From NCBI RefSeq assembly GCF_901538265.1, contig NZ_LR593886.1:2836843-2900842 (forward strand): DNA of 64,000 nucleotides. The letters run 5' to 3'. Origin of the DNA: Gemmata massiliana. Its GTDB lineage: Bacteria > Planctomycetota > Planctomycetia > Gemmatales > Gemmataceae. Positions 62,432 to 64,000 of the stretch are shown here, one piece after another. The notes below the pieces were generated by a model, which saw only the letters and a program-made list of their open reading frames with translations, ran no database searches and had not been told where the DNA came from. Made by a program: the position numbers and the translations under genes. Numbering within the stretch: the first letter of the stretch is position 1; every line of letters starts with the position of its first letter.

Positions 62432-63091
62432 TCACGCCTTCCCGAGCACGAGGTCCACGACCCAGCACCCGCGCACGTGCGGCCCCTCACCGCGGCAGTG
62501 GTCCAGCACATCCGCGCTGTCGCACCCGGCGTCTTGCAGCGCGTCCGCCAGAATGGGCATCGTGCCGAAATCGCGCGACTCGTACATCTGCTGAGCCAGT
62601 GACACCGCGGTGCCCGTGCGCCATTCCGGAGAGAATGTGATCGGGCGGAATGGGTTCCCGAAGGTGTCACGTAACGTAGTGGTCTGACGCGCGTGCTCGG
62701 ATTGAACGATTTTTTGCCACTCGGTTCGTCTGTGGTTGAGGGATTGGAAGGGAACGGTCTGGAAGCCCACTACTCTTGCCTCATCCGCCACACGCTCATC
62801 GACCCATCTCGTATTCGGCGATCGGATAAGGAGATCGATGTGTATCGCGTCGATACCTTCCTCCGGGTCATAAAGTGCTTCGAGCAACTCGTTACGTTCC
62901 TTGTCGACCGCCAAACCGTCCGCAATGTCTTCAGCAACCCGCAGTACTCGGTTTGTCTGCTCCGCGTTCAGATGAGTTTGCCGCACACATCCGCACACGA
63001 ACAACCGCAACTTTCGGTCACTGGCACGGCCCCGTAGGAACTCCAGCATCGGTGCCGGTTCCGCACACGTCAGCCATTCCGCTTCGGTCAT
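62432..63091 (-). CDS. Repeated-family protein, copy 8 (MYESRDF/CRG subtype)
   Basis: 219 residues from ATG 63091 (MTEAEWLTCAEPAPMLEFLR). SDRKLRLFVCGCVRQTHLNA, VLRVAEDIADGLAVDKERNE, a variable middle, then GNPFRPITFSPEWRTGTAVS, QMYESRDFGTMPILADALQ, DVLDHCRGEGPHVRGCWVVD and VLGKA. Only copy on the minus strand after 40 kb. The start fits the family; further upstream codons are not conserved. Confidence 0.85.
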   Translation of the reverse strand: MTEAEWLTCAEPAPMLEFLRGRASDRKLRLFVCGCVRQTHLNAEQTNRVLRVAEDIADGLAVDKERNELLEALYDPEEGIDAIHIDLLIRSPNTRWVDERVADEARVVGFQTVPFQSLNHRRTEWQKIVQSEHARQTTTLRDTFGNPFRPITFSPEWRTGTAVSLAQQMYESRDFGTMPILADALQDAGCDSADVLDHCRGEGPHVRGCWVVDLVLGKA

Positions 63092-63367
63092 CGGGCGCTC
63101 CGTGTCGATTCGATTTAAATAATGATCGAAAAAACAATCTTGCGATAAGTTATTTGACGTTGCGCGGATCGCGTTTTTGGCTGTGTACCGGTGATCCACA
63201 CTTAAGTTACTCGGAGACCGCGTGAGCGCCCGAGGTCTCTTTCCAGCTCTGCGCCTGACGCTCGGGCTCGGCTACGATGGAGGGCATTCGGCTTTTCGCG
63301 CGATCGTCGCGGCTCCGGCCGTTCTAACTACAGTGAGCGAGACGGTCATCCCAAAGGAAGCCAGCAG
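63092..63367. other. Intergenic, divergent promoter region
   Basis: Between copy 8 (minus) and the partial gene (plus). AT-rich from 63,110 to 63,160. No gene seen. Confidence 0.4.
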
Positions 63368-64000
63368 ATGAATCCATCCACTTGGCAACCGTTCGAGCAC
63401 GCCCTTGGCCGGGAACTTGCCCCCGACGAGATCGGGTCGGTTCATAACCTTAACGCCTTTCCGCCGGCGCTGATCGCGGAGGCATGCCGGTTGCCGACGC
63501 TCTTGCGGCGCGACTACCTTCGCGCGCTCGTCGACCGGGCCTCGCGCGGCAACGTGATCCCTTTCGAGGATGCGGTATTTAACAGGGGTGAAGATCCAAA
63601 GACGTGGTGCCGGGGCGGGGTTATTGGCCCCTGGCTTACCACGCACGCGGAACTCGGGTCGCTCAGCGTCGAAGAGATCCTGGCGCCGCTCGGTCACCCG
63701 CGCGGCGAGCCGTGGGTGCGGATGTCCATCGACGTGAGGGAGTGGCGTAACCGCAATTCCTTCGCGGGCGCGCCGGTGATACCGTGCGAGGACGCAGACT
63801 ATCGCACTGTCTTCGCGCCGCGCACAATGCGACTGCTACCATCACGCCCGCCGCTCCCCTCGCTCCCACCGCTTTTGCCAGTTACTGACATAGCCGTGGC
63901 GACTCGTCGATGGCTGGCGTCACAACTCGCCCAAGTGGGGCGGCCTCGCGAGCGCCTCGACGACCCCGTGACCGTGGAGGAACTCTGCGACCGTATCGGC
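63368..64000 (+). CDS. Unknown protein, truncated by the window end
   Basis: An open frame from ATG 63368 runs to the last base without a stop (211 codons). The beginning reads MNPSTWQPFEHALGRELAPD, then LNAFPPALIAEACRLPTLLR and SLSVEEILAPLGHPRGEPWV, with a proline-rich stretch (LPSRPPLPSLPPLLPV) around residue 160. High GC at third positions supports coding. A GAAG-type ribosome site is weak. Family not recognised. Confidence 0.65.
   Translation, partial: MNPSTWQPFEHALGRELAPDEIGSVHNLNAFPPALIAEACRLPTLLRRDYLRALVDRASRGNVIPFEDAVFNRGEDPKTWCRGGVIGPWLTTHAELGSLSVEEILAPLGHPRGEPWVRMSIDVREWRNRNSFAGAPVIPCEDADYRTVFAPRTMRLLPSRPPLPSLPPLLPVTDIAVATRRWLASQLAQVGRPRERLDDPVTVEELCDRIG

Noticed and set aside
1-64000. 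CRISPR arrays, rRNA genes, riboswitches
   Set aside because: I found no regularly spaced direct repeats, rRNA-like segments or recognisable riboswitch cores by eye. The repeats seen are inverted or dispersed and do not form arrays.

Overview
The window is GC-rich DNA from a planctomycete, most likely of the Gemmata group (Gemmataceae). This rests on a TIGR02996 repeat-companion domain fused to SUKH-like domains (twice), a Ser/Thr kinase fused to a DUF1080 domain, DUF1573, HEAT, SYLF and TPR proteins, and a lineage-style paralogous family present eight times. No sequence search was possible; all family names come from reading motifs.

Layout. 1-6.4 kb is a graveyard of mobile DNA: a decayed group II intron with reverse transcriptase, IS66- and ISKra4-like transposase scraps, an intact VapC toxin behind a broken antitoxin, a frameshifted and truncated tyrosine recombinase, and two TPR fragments. 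A low-GC MauE/DUF1573 membrane gene sits inside it. 6.8-8.7 kb holds the kinase. 9.4-18.5 kb holds four members of the repeated family, a pair of paralogous winged-helix-like genes, a HEAT-repeat protein, and a compact minus-strand operon (ATP-grasp ligase, unknown, SfnG-like flavin monooxygenase, two repeated-family genes). 18.9-22 kb: a cyclic-nucleotide-domain/thioredoxin-reductase-like fusion and two small unknowns. 22.1-26.2 kb: a surface-glycan cluster (two glycosyltransferases, heptose bisphosphate phosphatase, heptose-1-phosphate guanylyltransferase). 26.4-32.6 kb: isochorismatase-like hydrolase, DUF892 ferritin-like protein, HAD phosphatase, a frameshifted Gfo/Idh/MocA oxidoreductase, small stress and zinc proteins, tRNA-Ser(GCU) and an S21-like ribosomal protein. 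32.7-39.1 kb: a serine hydrolase and a TolC/adaptor/FtsX-type permease export operon without an ATPase gene. 39.4-53.8 kb is an accessory zone of small genes: three more repeated-family genes, two TIGR02996-SUKH proteins, ankyrin, a permuted-papain-like protein, and several unknown or secreted proteins, interrupted by a zinc alcohol dehydrogenase/AraC pair. 54.8-64 kb: sigma-70 factor, RtcB, two SYLF proteins, a patatin lipoprotein, a secreted unknown, the eighth repeated-family gene, and an unknown gene running off the end.

The most notable signal is the eight-member modular family (201-288 aa). It has an almost invariant C-terminal module of about 70 residues (core MPILADALQDAGC, then HVRGCWVVDL) joined to variable middles or to unrelated N-terminal domains. 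It splits into two subtypes and lies near SUKH and ankyrin genes, the kinds of gene found in immunity or polymorphic-toxin loci. The second is a set of five large intergenic hairpins (stems 20-37 bp) of unrelated sequence but similar design. Two further dispersed repeat families (a CTAACATT-box element and a CCGCAGAGGGC element) are also present.
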